This document shows, piece by piece, positions 62,950-64,000 of a stretch of 64,000 bases of DNA. Below the pieces are notes generated by a model. It was not told the origin of the DNA and did not search any database. It saw nothing but the letters and a program-made list of their open reading frames with translations. Each line of letters opens with the position of its first letter. The stretch's first letter is position 1. The stretch is from Bombilactobacillus apium (GTDB lineage: Bacteria > Bacillota > Bacilli > Lactobacillales > Lactobacillaceae): contig NZ_JABZEC010000003.1 of assembly GCF_013385145.1 (NCBI RefSeq), forward strand, positions 186,001 to 250,000, given 5' to 3'. Made by a program: the position numbers and the translations under genes.

Positions 62950-63236
62950 CTTATTTTTCTTTAATCAATCGGAATACAATTGTCATTAGTGTCAGCTTTT
63001 TAATTGTTTTTATGGGGCAATTTATTTCGGGAAGTTTACTGAACTCGGGAAAATTTGCTGGAATTATGAAATCGAATCCCCTCAACATGACTAATCTAAC
63101 TCGCCAATACTATAATTACCTGACCTACTATGAAACTAGCCGGCTCAGTATCAATCAACTTTTACTAGGAACAACCGTCTATCTTTTGTTGTTCTTCATC
63201 CTCGGTTATTTAGTTTTTCGTAAGAAACGTTTCTAA
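62940..63236 (+). pseudogene. C-terminal stump of an ABC-2 type permease
   Basis: The frame opens directly after the repA junction: LAYFSLINRNTIVISVSFLI, VFMGQFISGSLLNSGK, then GTTVYLLLFFILGYLVFRKKRF with TAA 63236. Two membrane helices, a loop and the positively charged end are typical of the last part of an ABC-2 permease (bacteriocin or drug export type). No start codon with a ribosome site is seen. It marks the point where plasmid DNA joins the chromosome. Confidence 0.7.
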
Positions 63237-63243
63237 TGGGCGA

Positions 63244-63283
63244 AAAAAGAGAAAGTCCCCGTATAATCGGACTTTCTCTTTTA
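63244..63283. terminator. Shared terminator
   Basis: AAAAGAGAAAGTCC / GGACTTTCTCTTTT; serves the permease stump and rnhA. Confidence 0.9.
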
Positions 63284-63285
63284 TT

Positions 63286-63963
63286 TTACGACCGACTCTT
63301 GGCCGTCATTTGATCCATCGTTTGGTTCAACAAACCATCCACAAAGTTATTTTCTGCATCTTGAGCATGACCCTTAGTCCAAGCGTAATGTAAATCAGAA
63401 AAAACGGCGATTTGTTGGGCCAATTTCCGCCATAATTCTTGATTGGCGACTACTTTTCCATCAGCCTTGCGCCATTGCTTTTGCTGCCAAGACTGCAGCC
63501 AACCCCGGGTCAGAGCATCTAAAACATAGCGCGAATCGGCTACTAAGAGCAATTTTTGCTCACTCAAACCCAAAGTTTGAGCCTGCAAGAGGCCTTGAAT
63601 CACAGCCGTCAATTCCATTTGATTGTTGGTTGCTCCCCACTGGCCGTTTGTTCCTTGATAACGTTTGGGACCAGCTTTAATTAAATAGGCCCAGGCTGCG
63701 GGATCATGATCGAGGACATGGCCACCCCGGTGATTACCATGATTGCGACTCCCCCCATCGGTATAAATAACCGCCGCGTAAGTCGCTAAATTAACTTCTT
63801 GCACCGGAGCTAACTTTTGCTGTAAAAAAGCTTGCGCGGACGCTAAATCGGGGAAACTTTTAAAAACCGCACCTTTAAAATGTTCCACTTGTTTCTTGGC
63901 TGCGGCCCAAGATTGATAGACTCCTGTTTGGCGGCCTTTTTGTACTGCATAATATTTCTTCAT
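63286..63963 (-). CDS. rnhA: Ribonuclease HI with N-terminal RNA/DNA-hybrid-binding domain
   Basis: 225 residues. N-terminal viroplasmin-type domain (MKKYYAVQKGRQTGVYQSWAAAKKQVEHFKG-like, residues 1-48) followed by RNase HI: Asp in AVIYTDGGSRNHG near 68, Glu in NQMELTAVIQGL near 110, Asp in LLVADSRYVLD near 140 and Asp in NNFVDGLLN near 207. Removes RNA from RNA-DNA hybrids. ATG 63963 follows GAGGTGG. Confidence 0.95.
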   Translation of the reverse strand: MKKYYAVQKGRQTGVYQSWAAAKKQVEHFKGAVFKSFPDLASAQAFLQQKLAPVQEVNLATYAAVIYTDGGSRNHGNHRGGHVLDHDPAAWAYLIKAGPKRYQGTNGQWGATNNQMELTAVIQGLLQAQTLGLSEQKLLLVADSRYVLDALTRGWLQSWQQKQWRKADGKVVANQELWRKLAQQIAVFSDLHYAWTKGHAQDAENNFVDGLLNQTMDQMTAKSRS

Positions 63964-64000
63964 GAAATCCACCTCAAATTGCTAGAATTACGACTCTAAT

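Noticed and set aside
1-64000. CRISPR array, rRNA or tRNA genes
   Set aside because: Scanning both strands I saw no regularly spaced repeats and no cloverleaf with conserved T-arm GGTTCGA-type sequence.

Overview
This window is a chromosomal segment of a low-to-moderate GC Gram-positive in the Lactobacillaceae; I cannot name the genus. The evidence is family-level: xylulose-5-phosphate/fructose-6-phosphate phosphoketolase beside class II aldolase, LuxS, several Rgg-type regulators, a T-box before asnA, LAB-type lipoproteins, strong AGGAGG ribosome sites and intrinsic terminators between nearly all transcription units. The native part (1-57 kb) is densely coded; the last 6 kb is a patchwork of plasmid and foreign fragments.

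Layout. 0-4 kb: end of a wall-hydrolase-like protein, aroD, then a flavoprotein reductase and aroE that are both broken, so a shikimate/quinate module is decaying. 4.3-7 kb: menI-, menB- and menE-like genes (late naphthoate steps). 7.1-10.4 kb: a DUF308 membrane protein, then a beta-glucoside EIIC and 6-phospho-beta-glucosidase with a candidate cre site. 10.5-16.8 kb: PepO, Usp, an ATP-grasp protein that seems to start at AUU, a phosphoesterase and small proteins. 17-19.9 kb: a three-gene operon of lipoate-protein ligase, a PcaB-like member of the fumarase/aspartase superfamily with a rewritten catalytic loop, and a GcvH-like lipoyl carrier. 20-28 kb: tyrosine phosphatase, phosphoketolase, GntR, a CorC/CNNM-type protein, Rgg, and an orphan LytTR regulator behind a terminator. 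28-30 kb: two related lipoprotein genes (one truncated) and a broken NlpC/P60 gene. 30-41 kb: asnA (T-box), cytX (TPP riboswitch), fba, a HAD/hydrolase/HesB-fold operon, a CtpE-like P-type ATPase, and a TrpX-like binding protein behind a Trp-rich leader peptide. 41-43.5 kb: broken rgg and a broken IS1202-type element. 43.7-57 kb: a GH32-like protein and an IcaB-like deacetylase that both lack catalytic residues, a second tyrosine phosphatase, a glycosyltransferase, YueI, nagA, luxS, ddl, DUF1002. 57-63 kb: an XRE/membrane pair, an AT-rich phzF between two near-identical 26-bp repeats, fragments of a conjugation ATPase, a complete tyrosine recombinase, a YefM/YoeB pair, a decayed AAA ATPase, a frameshifted DUF536-type plasmid gene, a RepA remnant, the stump of an ABC permease, then rnhA.

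The best candidate for an undescribed system is the lplA / PcaB-like / lipoyl-carrier operon: it carries its own lipoylation enzyme and acceptor, has no glycine-cleavage or 2-oxoacid dehydrogenase genes around it, and its third protein belongs to a lyase family not normally paired with lipoate. The second is a probable ribosome-mediated tryptophan attenuator (16-residue peptide ending SWQSW, then a terminator) ahead of the TrpX-like gene. A recurring theme is active-site loss in otherwise intact genes (the lyase, GH32-like and NodB-fold proteins).
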